NCBI RefSeq assembly: GCF_013340935.1 | Contig: NZ_WHOS01000003.1 | Coordinates: 62,001 to 126,000, forward strand | Reading direction: 5' to 3' | Length of the DNA: 64,000 bases | From: Azospirillum melinis | GTDB lineage: Bacteria > Pseudomonadota > Alphaproteobacteria > Azospirillales > Azospirillaceae | Shown here: positions 43,357 to 52,633 of the stretch, piece after piece | Position numbering within the stretch: position 1 is the first letter of the stretch | Layout: each line of letters starts with the position of its first letter | Notes under the pieces: model-generated | What the model was told of the DNA's origin: nothing | Seen by the model: the letters and a program-made list of their open reading frames with translations, nothing else | Databases searched by the model: none | Made by a program: the position numbers and the translations under genes

Positions 43357-44163
43357 ATGCATACCCCAGCATTTCCCGGAGCAGATATCCCGGTTGACGC
43401 GGTTCCGTCCGAAATTCTGGCAGACGCGCTGGCTCCGCTTATCCCATTCGTCACCGACCTTTTCATACCGCGTTACCAGTCCTGCGAGGTCGGACGCTGG
43501 CGGCTTCAGGTGGTTCCCTTGCTGCTGAGTGCCGGCTACTGGAGTCCGACCCGGCTGACCAGGGATACCGCGATTCTCAGCCGGCTCGAGGTCGGTCAGG
43601 GCTATCGCACCTGGATGTCGATGACACCGATGGAAATCGAAAGCCAGGAGATCGGCGTGCGTGCCGCTACCGGCCACACGGTGGTGATGGGTATGGGCAT
43701 GGGGTGGGCTGCGGTGAACGCGGCGCTAAGACCGGAGGTGACGCGGGTCACCATTGTCGAATTGGACCCCGACGTCATCGAGGTAAACCGGCTGATCGGT
43801 TTGTTCGACCAGCTTCCGGCCGACATCGTAGCAAAGATCCAGGTGGTCAACGCCGACGCGATGAAATACCGCTCCGACACCCCTGCCGACATGCTGATGA
43901 CCGACATCTGGCTGCCGATCAACGGTGACGAGCGGATGGAGCAATCCCGGACGATGGCGCGCAACACCGGCGCGCGAAACGTCTATGTTTGGGGTCAGGA
44001 ACTCGCCATTGCCCGCCGCGCTCGTGGTCTGGGGCTGGAATTGACGCACCGGACGGTCGCCCGAATTGCAGCGGAGTTCGACCTTCCCCTGGTTGGCCTG
44101 GACTGTCCCGACTATCCGGACCTGATCGCCCGCGCCGCGGACAAGTGGTTGAGAGACGTGTGA
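43357..44163 (+). CDS. Rossmann-fold methyltransferase-like protein, unassigned
   Basis: This 268-residue protein carries a glycine-rich nucleotide-binding segment (HTVVMGMGMGWAAVNAAL) followed by VTIVELDPDVIEVNRLIGLF, the pattern of SAM-dependent methyltransferase and spermidine-synthase folds in which the acidic residue after strand 2 binds the ribose. DMLMTDIWLPINGDERM could be the strand-4 acidic motif. A ribosome site AGGAGG lies 3 bases before the ATG. I cannot assign a substrate. A 237-base gap separates it from parE. Confidence 0.75.
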   Translation: MHTPAFPGADIPVDAVPSEILADALAPLIPFVTDLFIPRYQSCEVGRWRLQVVPLLLSAGYWSPTRLTRDTAILSRLEVGQGYRTWMSMTPMEIESQEIGVRAATGHTVVMGMGMGWAAVNAALRPEVTRVTIVELDPDVIEVNRLIGLFDQLPADIVAKIQVVNADAMKYRSDTPADMLMTDIWLPINGDERMEQSRTMARNTGARNVYVWGQELAIARRARGLGLELTHRTVARIAAEFDLPLVGLDCPDYPDLIARAADKWLRDV

Positions 44164-44266
44164 CGGGCAGGAAGGCGGAGCATGGGAGCACTCGCCCTTC
44201 CGGCAGCCGCACCCCATATCCGGCCAAGCGATACCGATGCCAGCCACACCGACGGACACCCCGATC

Positions 44267-44821
44267 ATGCGCATGCTCCCGCCGCTCGCCGCCCTCCTGC
44301 TGGGCGCTTCCGTTCTCGCCGGCTGCACCAACGAGCGGGTGGTGGCGAGCGAGCCGACGCCAGCCTACACGCGCAGCGAGGTCGCCTATGCCGCGAGCGA
44401 CCGCGACCTTCGGGTGGTCCTGTACGGCAACCCCTTCGGCCTGACGCCCGACCGCTTTGCCGAGAAGGTTCTGCCCCACATGCAGGACCGGGTGTTCGGC
44501 GTGAGGACCAACCTCACCACCACGCCCAACGATACGGCGCGGCGCGATTACAAGGTGGTGCTGGCCTTCAACGTATCGGAAAACATGTTGAACTCGGCCC
44601 TCTGTACCGAAGGTCCGATCCCGACCGCTCCGCCGGGCGGCCCGATCATCGTGCAGGGGGCGTTCTGCCGGTCGGGTGGCGCGCTGACTTCCGCCACCGG
44701 CTGGCTCGACCGGCCGCAGGGACCGGACGATCCGGATTTCCGCAGCCTGATCAGCGACATGACTTTCTCGCTGTTCCCGAGTCAGCGGTCGGATTTGCTC
44801 TGCGGCAGACCGGACTGCTGA
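44267..44821 (+). CDS. Putative lipoprotein, unknown function
   Basis: This 184-residue protein starts with a lipoprotein signal peptide (MRMLPPLAALLLGASVLAGC) whose Cys would be lipidated. The mature part has YGNPFGLTPDRFAEKVLPHMQ and a Cys-containing C-terminal region, and it is not a family I recognise beyond its general type. The ATG at 44267 or 44273 fits the signal peptide; a longer frame begins at 44237. It sits between the methyltransferase-like gene and a convergent hydrolase gene. Confidence 0.75.
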   Translation: MRMLPPLAALLLGASVLAGCTNERVVASEPTPAYTRSEVAYAASDRDLRVVLYGNPFGLTPDRFAEKVLPHMQDRVFGVRTNLTTTPNDTARRDYKVVLAFNVSENMLNSALCTEGPIPTAPPGGPIIVQGAFCRSGGALTSATGWLDRPQGPDDPDFRSLISDMTFSLFPSQRSDLLCGRPDC

Positions 44822-44842
44822 GTCCCGGCTGCTGCAGACCGT

Positions 44843-45589
44843 TCAATCGCGCAGCAGCCAGTCACGCATCAGGGCGGTGACCGCCTGCGGCTGTTCCATT
44901 GCCGACAGGTGGCCGCAATCCTCGATCACCACCAGCCGCGCGCCGGGAATGGCTTCCGCCATCTCCTCATGCAGGGCCTGCGGAGTCAGGATGTCCTGGC
45001 GGCCGCAGACGACCAGCGTCGGGCAGCGGATTGCGGCCAGGCCCGGCCGGCTGTCCACCCGGTTGATGATCGCCTCCTGTTCCCGCGCATAGCCGTCGAC
45101 GCCCACCCGTTCCATCTGCGCCAGGACGGAGCGGACGAAGCCTTCGTCGGCCAGCCGCTCGGGATGGATCAGGCGGGGCAGGGCGGCACGGATGACCTGC
45201 CCGTAGCGGCCCTGGCGGGCGAGCGCCACCGCCTCGCGCCGGGTCGCGCTTGTTTCCGCCGTGTCGGGGCGGGCGTTGGTGTCGAGCAGGGCGAGCCGCT
45301 CCACCCGTTCCGGCGCCCGGCGCAGGATCTCCAGCGCCACATAGCCGCCCATCGACAGGCCGGCAACGGCGAAGCGTTCCGGCGCCTGGGCCAGCACCTT
45401 GCCGGCCATCGCCGCGATGCCGTCGCAGTCGGCCAGTTCGACCACCTGCGGGTCGGCCAACTCTGCGAGATGCCGGACCTGATGCTCCCACAATGCGGCG
45501 TCCAGCGGCATGCCGGGCAACAGGATCAGCACGGGGCGGCGGCCGGAGTTTGCGGACGTGGCGTTCGGATGCGTGGAGTTCGCGGACAT
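44843..45589 (-). CDS. Alpha/beta hydrolase
   Basis: This 248-residue cytoplasmic hydrolase has ILLPGMPLDAALWEHQVRHLAEL (oxyanion region), the nucleophile Ser in VAGLSMGGYVALEIL, the acid in CGRQDILTP and His in IEDCGHLSAMEQP. Similar proteins act as esterases or 3-oxoadipate enol-lactonase-like enzymes; the substrate is open. It follows an isochorismatase-family gene on the same strand at 16 bases, so the two are probably cotranscribed. Confidence 0.9.
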   Translation of the reverse strand: MSANSTHPNATSANSGRRPVLILLPGMPLDAALWEHQVRHLAELADPQVVELADCDGIAAMAGKVLAQAPERFAVAGLSMGGYVALEILRRAPERVERLALLDTNARPDTAETSATRREAVALARQGRYGQVIRAALPRLIHPERLADEGFVRSVLAQMERVGVDGYAREQEAIINRVDSRPGLAAIRCPTLVVCGRQDILTPQALHEEMAEAIPGARLVVIEDCGHLSAMEQPQAVTALMRDWLLRD

Positions 45590-45605
45590 GGGATTTCTCC
45601 TGCGC

Positions 45606-46151
45606 TCACTTCACCAGCGCGCTGACGAGCTTGAAGACGGGGGTGCCGGCGCGCTCCATCCACTCGAACAGCACCATTTCGGTGGTGACGATGGTCACGC
45701 CGGCGGCGCGCATCCGCTCCAGCGCCATGGCGCGGTTGTCGGGCGTGCGCGACGACACGGCGTCGGCCACCAGATAGACCGCATGGCCCTGCTGGCGCAG
45801 TCCGAGCGCCGTCTGCATCACGCACACATGGGCTTCCGTTCCGCACAGCACGATCTGCGGGCGCTTCAACTCCGCCAGTGCGGCGTTGAAGGCCGGCTCG
45901 CCGGTGCAGCCGAAAGTGATCTTCTCGATCACCGGGGTTCCGGCCGGCAGGGCGGCGCGCACCGCCTCCACCGTCGGCCCCAGGCCGCGCGGATATTGTT
46001 CGGTCAGCAGCACCGGCACCGACAGGGCGGCAGCGCCCTTCAGCAGCATTCCGGCATTGCGGACGACGCGGGCGGAGTCGTGGATGGCCGGCAGCAGCCG
46101 TTCCTGCACATCCACCACCACCAGCACCGAGTCCTGGGCACGAAGAATCAT
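45606..46151 (-). CDS. Isochorismatase-family hydrolase
   Basis: This cysteine hydrolase of 181 residues has the Asp in VLVVVDVQERLLP, the Lys in EKITFGCTGEPAF and the Cys in CGTEAHVCVMQTAL, which form the family triad. The YcaC-like subgroup is the closest type. I chose the ATG at 46151; an upstream frame to 46187 adds 12 residues. It is divergent from the DEAD-box helicase gene and precedes the alpha/beta hydrolase gene. Confidence 0.9.
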   Translation of the reverse strand: MILRAQDSVLVVVDVQERLLPAIHDSARVVRNAGMLLKGAAALSVPVLLTEQYPRGLGPTVEAVRAALPAGTPVIEKITFGCTGEPAFNAALAELKRPQIVLCGTEAHVCVMQTALGLRQQGHAVYLVADAVSSRTPDNRAMALERMRAAGVTIVTTEMVLFEWMERAGTPVFKLVSALVK

Positions 46152-46314
46152 CAAATGCTCTCGACCGTTCCATTTGAAGCGGGCCACCCCGTTTCAGGGT
46201 GCCGGCAAGCGCCGCGACTCGCGGTGTTGCCGGACGACAGCCTAGCGCAGGGGACCCATTTCGCCAACGCGGCGTATTTTCGCGTCAATTTTCGGTCTCC
46301 GAACATCGGATCTA

Positions 46315-46342
46315 TTGACATGTAGCTTTGACTTCCTATTCT
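46315..46342 (+). promoter_or_regulatory. Candidate sigma-70 promoter of the DEAD-box helicase gene
   Basis: TTGACA (46315-46320) and TATTCT (46337-46342) are 16 bases apart. This leaves a leader of about 60 bases before the helicase ATG at 46409. Confidence 0.55.
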
Positions 46343-46408
46343 TCGGCCTCATCCAGGCTTCGGGCGTTGAACGCTCGATTTCCGCACTCCAGAACAGAAA
46401 CAGGTTGG

Positions 46409-47977
46409 ATGCTTTTTTCGGAACTTGGGCTTGGCCCTGACGTCCTGCGCGCCATCGAGGACAAGGGTTACACCCAACCGACGCCCATTCAGGAACAGGC
46501 AATTCCCTGTGTCCTGCAACGCCGCGACGTGCTGGGCTGCGCGCAGACGGGCACTGGCAAGACGGCGAGCTTCACCTTGCCCATGATCGACATCCTGGCG
46601 TCGGGCCGTGCCCGCGCGCGGATGCCGCGGTCGCTGATCCTGGAGCCGACGCGCGAGCTGGCTGCCCAGGTGTCGGAAAGCTTCGAGACCTACGGCAAGT
46701 ACCACAAGCTCAGCATGGCGCTGCTGATCGGCGGCGAGACCTTCACCGAACAGGTGAAGAAGCTCGACCGTGGTGTGGATGTGCTGATCGCGACTCCGGG
46801 TCGTCTCATCGACCTGTTCGAGCGCGGCAACATCATGCTGAACGACATCAAGGTCTTCGTCATCGACGAGGCAGACCGCATGCTCGACATGGGGTTCATC
46901 CCGGACATCGAGCGCATCGTCAGCAAGCTGCCGAAGAACCGCCAGACGCTGTTCTTCTCGGCGACCATGCCGCCGGAAATCCGCCGTCTGGCCGATGCCT
47001 TCCTGACCCAGCCGCTTGAGATCTCCGTCGCTCCGCCCGCCTCGCCGGCGGAAACGGTGACCCAGGCCCTGACCCTCGTGCATGAGATGGACAAGCGCAA
47101 GGCGCTGCGCCATCTGCTGCAGACCGAGGACGTCAAGAATGCCTTCATCTTCTGCAACCGCAAGCGCGACATCGCCGTGCTGCAGAAGTCGCTGGAACGC
47201 CACGGCTTCAATGTCGGCGCGCTGCATGGCGACATGGTGCAGTCCAAGCGGACCGAGACGCTGGAACGCTTCAAGCAGGGTGAGATCACGCTGCTCGTCT
47301 GCTCCGATGTCGCCGCCCGCGGCATCGACGTCCAGGGCCTCAGCCACGTCTTCAATTTCGACGTGCCGCTGACCCCCGACGACTATGTCCACCGGATCGG
47401 CCGCACCGGCCGCGCCGGCAAGCAGGGCCGTGCCTTCATGCTGGCGACGCCCGACGACACGAAACTGGTCGGCGCGATCACGCGCCTCATCAAGCGGGAG
47501 ATCCCCATGATCGCCATCGACGGCCTGGAAACGGCCGAGTTCGGCGAGGAAGACAGCAGCTCCCGCGGGCGTGGCCGCGGCCGTGGCGGTCGTGGAGCCA
47601 AGCCTGACTCCCGTTCGGAAGCCCGTCCGCCCCGTGGTGCCCGTGAAGAGCGTGCCCCGCGCGAGGAAGCCGCTCCCCGCGAAGAGCGCGCCGCCCGCGA
47701 GGAGCGTCCTGTCCGTGAGGAGCGCCCGATGCGTGACGAGCGTCCGGTCCGTGAGGATCGTCAGCCCCGCGAATCGCTGGCTGCCGCCGAATCCCGCCGC
47801 AACAACGAGCCGCGCCGTGATCGCGACCGTGACCGTGATCGCCGCCGTCGCCGTGACGACGACGATGACGACGTGCCGGTGATCGGTTTCGGCGACCATA
47901 TGCCGGCCTTCATGCTGCGCTCGGCCCGTCCGCGTCCGTCCAGCGAGACCTCGATCGATCCGTCGCAGGAGGGCTGA
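46409..47977 (+). CDS. DEAD-box RNA helicase with hexapeptide-repeat tail
   Basis: This 522-residue RNA helicase of RhlE type has the Q motif (YTQPTPIQEQAIP), Walker A AQTGTGKTASF, PTRELAAQV, TPGRLID, DEADRMLDMGF, SATMPPEIRRLA, CNRKRD and HRIGRTGRAG. After about residue 395 the tail is highly charged: RGRGRGRGGRG, seven tandem REERxx hexapeptides, a DRDRDRDRRRRR run and DDDDDD, then a short conserved-looking end. The tail may bind RNA or drive condensates. CAGG is placed before the ATG at 46409. It is followed closely by a small Lrp-type gene. Confidence 0.95.
   Translation: MLFSELGLGPDVLRAIEDKGYTQPTPIQEQAIPCVLQRRDVLGCAQTGTGKTASFTLPMIDILASGRARARMPRSLILEPTRELAAQVSESFETYGKYHKLSMALLIGGETFTEQVKKLDRGVDVLIATPGRLIDLFERGNIMLNDIKVFVIDEADRMLDMGFIPDIERIVSKLPKNRQTLFFSATMPPEIRRLADAFLTQPLEISVAPPASPAETVTQALTLVHEMDKRKALRHLLQTEDVKNAFIFCNRKRDIAVLQKSLERHGFNVGALHGDMVQSKRTETLERFKQGEITLLVCSDVAARGIDVQGLSHVFNFDVPLTPDDYVHRIGRTGRAGKQGRAFMLATPDDTKLVGAITRLIKREIPMIAIDGLETAEFGEEDSSSRGRGRGRGGRGAKPDSRSEARPPRGAREERAPREEAAPREERAAREERPVREERPMRDERPVREDRQPRESLAAAESRRNNEPRRDRDRDRDRRRRRDDDDDDVPVIGFGDHMPAFMLRSARPRPSSETSIDPSQEG
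47642..47767 (+). repeat. Seven tandem 18-base units in the helicase tail
   Basis: The units encode REERAP, REEAAP, REERAA, REERPV, REERPM, RDERPV and REDRQP in perfect register. The DNA copies are diverged at third positions, which suggests the protein pattern is under selection. Confidence 0.85.
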
Positions 47978-47981
47978 GCCC

Positions 47982-48224
47982 GTGCAGACCATCTTCGTCA
48001 TGGTCAAATGCGATCTTGGACGCGCCTATGAGGTTGCCGATCAGGCTGTACAGCTGATCGAACAGGTGTCAGAGGTGCATTCCATCTCCGGCCAGTACGA
48101 TCTGCTGATGAAGTGCTACCTGAAGCAGGACGACGACATCGGCCGCTTCGTGACGGAGCATGTGCAGACTCTGCCCGGCGTACGGGACACCTTCACGCTG
48201 ATTGCGTACAAGGCGTTCGCATAG
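47982..48224 (+). CDS. Stand-alone Lrp/AsnC ligand-binding (RAM) domain protein
   Basis: This 80-residue protein consists only of the RAM domain that in Lrp regulators binds amino acids and forms octamers: MQTIFVMVKCDLGRAYEVADQ, VSEVHSISGQYDLLMKCYL and VQTLPGVRDTFTLIAYKAF. There is no HTH. It starts with GTG 4 bases after the helicase stop, so it is probably coexpressed. It may act as an effector sensor or oligomer modulator of a full-length Lrp protein. A terminator follows. Confidence 0.88.
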   Translation: MQTIFVMVKCDLGRAYEVADQAVQLIEQVSEVHSISGQYDLLMKCYLKQDDDIGRFVTEHVQTLPGVRDTFTLIAYKAFA

Positions 48225-48261
48225 ACGCTGTTCACACAGCCGGTTCCGGTGTGCGGACATG

Positions 48262-48290
48262 AAAAGGCCGGGCAGTTGCCCGGCTTTTTT
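48262..48290. terminator. Strong Rho-independent terminator between convergent genes
   Basis: GCCGGGCA and TGCCCGGC pair with a two-base gap and are followed by six T residues. An AAAA run on the left lets it serve the minus-strand ModE-like gene too. Confidence 0.85.
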
Positions 48291-48308
48291 CGTTTTCGTG
48301 AGGCCCGG

Positions 48309-48734
48309 TTACTTGTCCGGTCCGCACCCAGGCCCGACGGCGGGATCGCTCGCGAAGCTCCCGTCATCGACCTGACTGTCCGTGCCATAATCGGGATTGG
48401 TCCCTGCCGCCAGCGCCGCCAACCGGTGGGCGGTCGCCACATGCGCTTCGCGTTCGACCGCACGGTAATGGTCGATCACCTGTTCGCCGAAGGCGGTCAG
48501 CACCGTGCCGCCGCCATGCTTGCCGCCGACCGCGGCGCTCACCACCGGTTCGCTGAAGATGCGGTTCAGGTCATCCACCAGCAGCCACGCCCGCCGGTAG
48601 GACATGCCCAGCGCCCGTCCGGCGGCGGAGATGGAGCCGGTGTCGCGAATCTGCTCCAGCAGCGCGATCTTGCCCGGCCCGATCGAGCCGCCGCTTTCGA
48701 AGTCGATGCGGATTCTCATGCGGGTCATGGCCAC
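48309..48734 (-). CDS. ModE-type HTH regulator lacking molybdate domains
   Basis: This 141-residue protein has the N-terminal winged HTH of ModE/LysR type (IALLEQIRDTGSISAAGRALGMSYRRAWLLVDDLN) and GGGTVLTAFGEQVIDHYR. ModE proper adds two Mop-like molybdate domains, which are absent here. The remaining tail is Asp- and Gly-rich. The GTG at 48734 (or ATG at 48728) lies about 10 bases after the cysteine-desulfhydrase-like gene, so the two form an operon and the regulator may control it. The ligand is unknown. Confidence 0.85.
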   Translation of the reverse strand: MAMTRMRIRIDFESGGSIGPGKIALLEQIRDTGSISAAGRALGMSYRRAWLLVDDLNRIFSEPVVSAAVGGKHGGGTVLTAFGEQVIDHYRAVEREAHVATAHRLAALAAGTNPDYGTDSQVDDGSFASDPAVGPGCGPDK

Positions 48735-48744
48735 GGGTTCCCCT

Positions 48745-49872
48745 TCAGCGCTCGGCCGAGTCCAGACCGTCGCCGCTCCAGGCGCCGGTGCGGAAGAAAG
48801 CGTCGATCCGCTCGCACCAGGGATCGATGTCCAGCCCGGCGGACTCCAGCCAGTCGCGGTTGAAGTAGGTCCCCATATAGCGGTCGCCCGGATCGCAGAT
48901 CAGCGTGGCGACGCTGCCCTGCCGGCCTTCGCGTATCATCCCGGCGATCAGTTCGATGGCGCCCACCAGATTGGTGCCGGTGGAACCGCCGCAGGCGCGG
49001 CCCAACCGGTCGCGCAGCACCCAGACGGCGGCGATGCTGGCGGCGTCGGGCACGCGGATCATCCGGTCGATCACCGTCGGCTGGAAGGATGCCTCCACCG
49101 TCGGGCGCCCGATGCCCTCGATGCCGGAGCCGCGGCTGACGCTGGCCTTCGGATCGTTGTCGCGGAAGCCGGCGAAGAAGGCGGAATGCTCGGGATCGGC
49201 GACGCAAACCCGCGTCGGCAGCCGGCGATAGCGCACATAGCGCCCGAAGGTGGCCGAGGTGCCGCCGGTGCCGGCGCCGCAGACGATCCAGTCCGGCACC
49301 GGATGCGGCTCCTGCGCCAGCTGTTCGAAGATCGACTGGGCGATGTTGTTGTTGCCGCGCCAGTCGGTGGCGCGCTCGGCATAGGTGAACTGGTCCATGA
49401 AATGGCCGTCGCAGTCGCGGGCCAGCCGCTGCGCCTCGGCGCAGACCTCCGACGCGCGCTCCACCATATGGCAGCGGCCGCCATAGAACTCGATCTGCGC
49501 GATCTTGGCCGGCGAGGTGTTGCGCGGCACCACTGCGACGAAGGGCAGATCCAGCAGCTGGGCGAAATAGGCTTCCGACACCGCGGTGGAGCCGGACGAG
49601 GCCTCGATCACCGTCGTGCCCGCGCGCACCCAGCCATTGCAGATCGCGTAGAGGAACAGCGACCGCGCCAGCCGGTGCTTCAGACTGCCGGTGGGATGGG
49701 TCGACTCGTCCTTCAGATACAGCGTGATCCCCTGCGCCGCCGGGATCGGCATCCGCAGCAGGTGGGTGTCGGCGGAGCGGTTCACGTCCGCCTCGATCCG
49801 GCGCAGAGCCTCGTCGAGCCAGCCCCGGCGGGCGACGGTGGGAGCGGCTGCGGCGGGGGAGGGGATGGTCAT
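48745..49872 (-). CDS. PLP-dependent cysteine synthase-family enzyme (Cds1-like cysteine desulfhydrase)
   Basis: This is a fold-type II PLP enzyme of 375 residues. The cofactor Lys lies in [18 protein letters not shown], the phosphate loop in [10 protein letters not shown], and [18 protein letters not shown] is the substrate loop. The spelling [16 protein letters not shown] resembles Cds1, the L-cysteine desulfhydrase that releases H2S, more than CysK. I chose the ATG at 49872; an ATG at 49902 is possible. It is followed by a ModE-like HTH gene on the same strand. Confidence 0.85.
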   Translation of the reverse strand: MTIPSPAAAAPTVARRGWLDEALRRIEADVNRSADTHLLRMPIPAAQGITLYLKDESTHPTGSLKHRLARSLFLYAICNGWVRAGTTVIEASSGSTAVSEAYFAQLLDLPFVAVVPRNTSPAKIAQIEFYGGRCHMVERASEVCAEAQRLARDCDGHFMDQFTYAERATDWRGNNNIAQSIFEQLAQEPHPVPDWIVCGAGTGGTSATFGRYVRYRRLPTRVCVADPEHSAFFAGFRDNDPKASVSRGSGIEGIGRPTVEASFQPTVIDRMIRVPDAASIAAVWVLRDRLGRACGGSTGTNLVGAIELIAGMIREGRQGSVATLICDPGDRYMGTYFNRDWLESAGLDIDPWCERIDAFFRTGAWSGDGLDSAER

Positions 49873-49964
49873 GGCGTCATATCCGGCGATTGGCTGCCCC
49901 ATCCATAGCGCGGAATTTTACCGAATGCATCCGGTAGAATAACCCTCCCCGCCATGGTGGAAGG

Positions 49965-51653
49965 TCAGCCCTGCCGGATGCGGGCGACGAAGGCCGACAC
50001 CTCGCCCAGCATGCGGTCGGCACGCTCGCCCACCGCGCGGGCGGCAGCGGCCACCTCGGCGGAGGCCTGACCGGTGGCGGTCGCGTGGCTGCACACCAGG
50101 TTCAGGCTGTCGGACACCGAGCTGACGCCCTGTGCTGCCTCGTTGACGTTCTGGCTGATGTCGCGGGTCGCCGCCCCCTGCTCCTCAATGGCGGCGGAGA
50201 TGCTGGAGGCAACGTTGTTCACAGTCTCGATGGCGCCGCCGACGCCGCGCATCGCCTCGACGACGGACGAGGTGGCGTCGGTCATGGCGGCGATCTGCGC
50301 CTGCACGTCATCGGTGGCCTTGGCGGTCTGGTTGGCGAGATTCTTCACCTCGCTTGCAACCACGGCGAAGCCCTTGCCGGCCTCGCCCGCACGGGCCGCC
50401 TCGATGGTCGCATTCAGCGCCAGGAGGTTGGTCTGCTCGGCGATAGAGCGGATCAGGTCCACCACCTCCACCGTGCGGCGGGCGACGCCGTCCAGCTGTT
50501 CGATCAGGGCATAGGTGCGGCGCACATCCTCGACCGCCCGGGCGGAGCCGGTCGTCGACTCGGCGATCTGCTGGGCGATCTCGCGGATGGAGGCGGCCAG
50601 CTCCTCGGTGGCGCCCGCCACCGCCTGGACGTTGCCGGAGGTGGTCCCGGCGGCGCGGGCGGCGCCGTCCATCAGCCGGGTGGTCTGTTCCGCCCCGCTG
50701 CTCATCGCGCCCGAAGTGTGGGTCAGCTGTCCGGCCGATTCGGCGACGGAATGGACCAGGGCACCGACCGTGCTTTCGAACTCGTCGGCCAGCCGCCTCA
50801 TGGTGGCGCGGCGGCCTTCCTCGGCTTCCCGTTCCAGCGCGGCATGGCGGCGGCGCAAATCCTCGGCTTCGATGGCGCTGAGCCGCAGGGTCTCGACCGA
50901 ACGGGCGAGAGCGCCCACCTCGTCGGCACGGTCCGCGCCGGCAACCTGGGCGGCCAGATCGCCCTTGGCGATGCGGTCGGTAGCATGGGCGATGCCGTCC
51001 AGCCCCTTGCCGATGCGCGACACCAGACGGAAACCGAACAGCCCCAGCAGCAGGGCCGCCGCCAGCGTCACCAGCAGCGTCTTGATCAGCGTGGCACGGA
51101 AGGCGGCGTCGACATCGTCGATGTAGACGCCGGTGCCGATCATCCAGCCCCACGGCTCATAGATCGCGGCATAGGCCAGCTTCGGCATCGGCTCGGTCCC
51201 GCCGGCCTTGGGGAAATTGTAGATCAGGGTGCCGTCGCCGCCGCGGGCCGAATCGATCAGGCCGCGGATCACCAGCACGCCATTGCTGTCCTTGAAGTCG
51301 GCGAGCTTGCGGGTGCCTTCCAGGTCGGGACGCACGCCGTGGAACACGTTGGTGCCGTCGAACTCGTACCCGAACATGTATTCGTTGCCGAAGAAGCGCA
51401 GGGCTCGCAGCGCACCCTTGGCAAGGGTTTGCGCCTCTTCCCGGCTGAATTCGCCTTTGGCGGCGCGGGCGTCATAGGACTTCATGATCGACAGCGAGGT
51501 CTGCACCACCGCCTGGATGGAGTTGCGGTAGCCCTCCACCATGGTTTCGCGCTTCGATGTCGCGGACCAGATGCCGCCCACCAGAATGGCGACGAGGAAC
51601 AGCCCCTGAAGGATCAGGAGCTTTGCCTTGATGCTGTGAAATTTACCGATCAT
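49965..51653 (-). CDS. Methyl-accepting chemotaxis protein with single Cache domain
   Basis: This 562-residue receptor has a first membrane segment ([18 protein letters not shown]), a periplasmic single Cache (sCache_2) domain of about 155 residues ([20 protein letters not shown], then [21 protein letters not shown]), a second segment, HAMP ([20 protein letters not shown]) and a signalling domain with the common tip [23 protein letters not shown]. Such domains often bind small organic acids. It differs in type from the two receptors near cheA, so it probably feeds another array. I chose the ATG at 51653. Confidence 0.93.
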   Translation of the reverse strand: MIGKFHSIKAKLLILQGLFLVAILVGGIWSATSKRETMVEGYRNSIQAVVQTSLSIMKSYDARAAKGEFSREEAQTLAKGALRALRFFGNEYMFGYEFDGTNVFHGVRPDLEGTRKLADFKDSNGVLVIRGLIDSARGGDGTLIYNFPKAGGTEPMPKLAYAAIYEPWGWMIGTGVYIDDVDAAFRATLIKTLLVTLAAALLLGLFGFRLVSRIGKGLDGIAHATDRIAKGDLAAQVAGADRADEVGALARSVETLRLSAIEAEDLRRRHAALEREAEEGRRATMRRLADEFESTVGALVHSVAESAGQLTHTSGAMSSGAEQTTRLMDGAARAAGTTSGNVQAVAGATEELAASIREIAQQIAESTTGSARAVEDVRRTYALIEQLDGVARRTVEVVDLIRSIAEQTNLLALNATIEAARAGEAGKGFAVVASEVKNLANQTAKATDDVQAQIAAMTDATSSVVEAMRGVGGAIETVNNVASSISAAIEEQGAATRDISQNVNEAAQGVSSVSDSLNLVCSHATATGQASAEVAAAARAVGERADRMLGEVSAFVARIRQG

Positions 51654-51754
51654 CGCCCTGTTCCACCCCATGCGCGCGATGCCGCATCCGCCGCCCGACG
51701 GCACGTGACGATACGGTTCGCTAATCAAACGAACTCTAATACAACGGGTCAGTC

Positions 51755-51766
51755 ATACTGGAGTAT
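51755..51766. promoter_or_regulatory. Inverted repeat in a divergent intergenic region
   Basis: ATACT and AGTAT flank GG in an AT-rich gap between the Cache receptor gene and the DUF6065 gene. It is a possible operator; the evidence is the symmetry alone. Confidence 0.25.
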
Positions 51767-51886
51767 TGTTCGTCGACGCAATGCCCGACGTCGAGCCAGG
51801 AGTAATCCGGATGGTCGCGAAACCGGTTGTGACCATTGGAGCACTAGGGTTACACCGGATAAAGAAGTCTGTCAGGATGCGACGTC

Positions 51887-52618
51887 ATGACGCTGATCGC
51901 TTATCCCCTCTCGGGCGCGATGCCCGACATCCGCCCGGCCCGCCCGACCCGCGACTGGATCGACGCCCTGCCGGAGCAGTACGGCTACCGCTGCCTGCCG
52001 CTGAACATCGCCAGCATGCACGGATGGGAGGTTTGCTGCCCGGTGCGGGTCACCGCCGTGTGGGATGGCGGAACCGGGCTGGATGCCATCACCGTCACGG
52101 CCGACGAGCCGCATCCGCTGCTGCCGGCCAGCCATTTCGGCAGCGGTGTCCTGACCTTCCATGTCGCGGCCCTGTTCCGCACGCCACCGGGCGTCAACCT
52201 GATGGTCACCGGCCCGCTGAACCATCCGAAACACGGGATCCTGGGCCTGTCGGGAATCATCGAGACCGACTGGTCGCCTTACCCCTTCACCATGAACTGG
52301 AAGTTCACCGCTGCCGGCGTTCCGGTGACCTGGGAAAAGGGCGAGCCCTTCGCCCATCTCATGCCGATCCAGCGCGGTCTGGTGGAAAGCCTGACGCCGG
52401 AAGTTCGCGACCTGGACAGCGATCCGGAGACTGCGGCGCAGTACCGTGCCTGGGCGACCTCGCGCAGCCAGTTCAACAACGAACTGCGGACTCCGGGCAG
52501 TGCCGCGGCACAGGAACGCTGGCAGAAGGGCTATTACCGCGGCAAAAAGCCGGACGGCAGCGAAGGCCCGCCCGACCATGAAATCAAGGTGCGGGCGAAG
52601 CCGTTTTCGGGAAAATAG
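51887..52618 (+). CDS. DUF6065 family protein
   Basis: This 243-residue soluble protein has no known role. Its conserved features match DUF6065 as I recall it: the DWIDALPEQYGYRCLPLNIAS start region, HGWEVCCP, HFGSGVLTFHVAALFRTPPG and GIIETDWSPYPFTMNWKFT. The C-terminus is Lys-rich. No neighbour in the same direction suggests a pathway. It is divergent from the Cache receptor gene and converges with gmk (15 bases between stops). Confidence 0.75.
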   Translation: MTLIAYPLSGAMPDIRPARPTRDWIDALPEQYGYRCLPLNIASMHGWEVCCPVRVTAVWDGGTGLDAITVTADEPHPLLPASHFGSGVLTFHVAALFRTPPGVNLMVTGPLNHPKHGILGLSGIIETDWSPYPFTMNWKFTAAGVPVTWEKGEPFAHLMPIQRGLVESLTPEVRDLDSDPETAAQYRAWATSRSQFNNELRTPGSAAAQERWQKGYYRGKKPDGSEGPPDHEIKVRAKPFSGK

Positions 52619-52633
52619 TTACCATTCAAACAG

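Noticed and set aside
47642..47767. A CRISPR-like or satellite array
   Set aside because: The 18-base periodicity is in frame with the helicase tail, has no spacers and is clearly coding.
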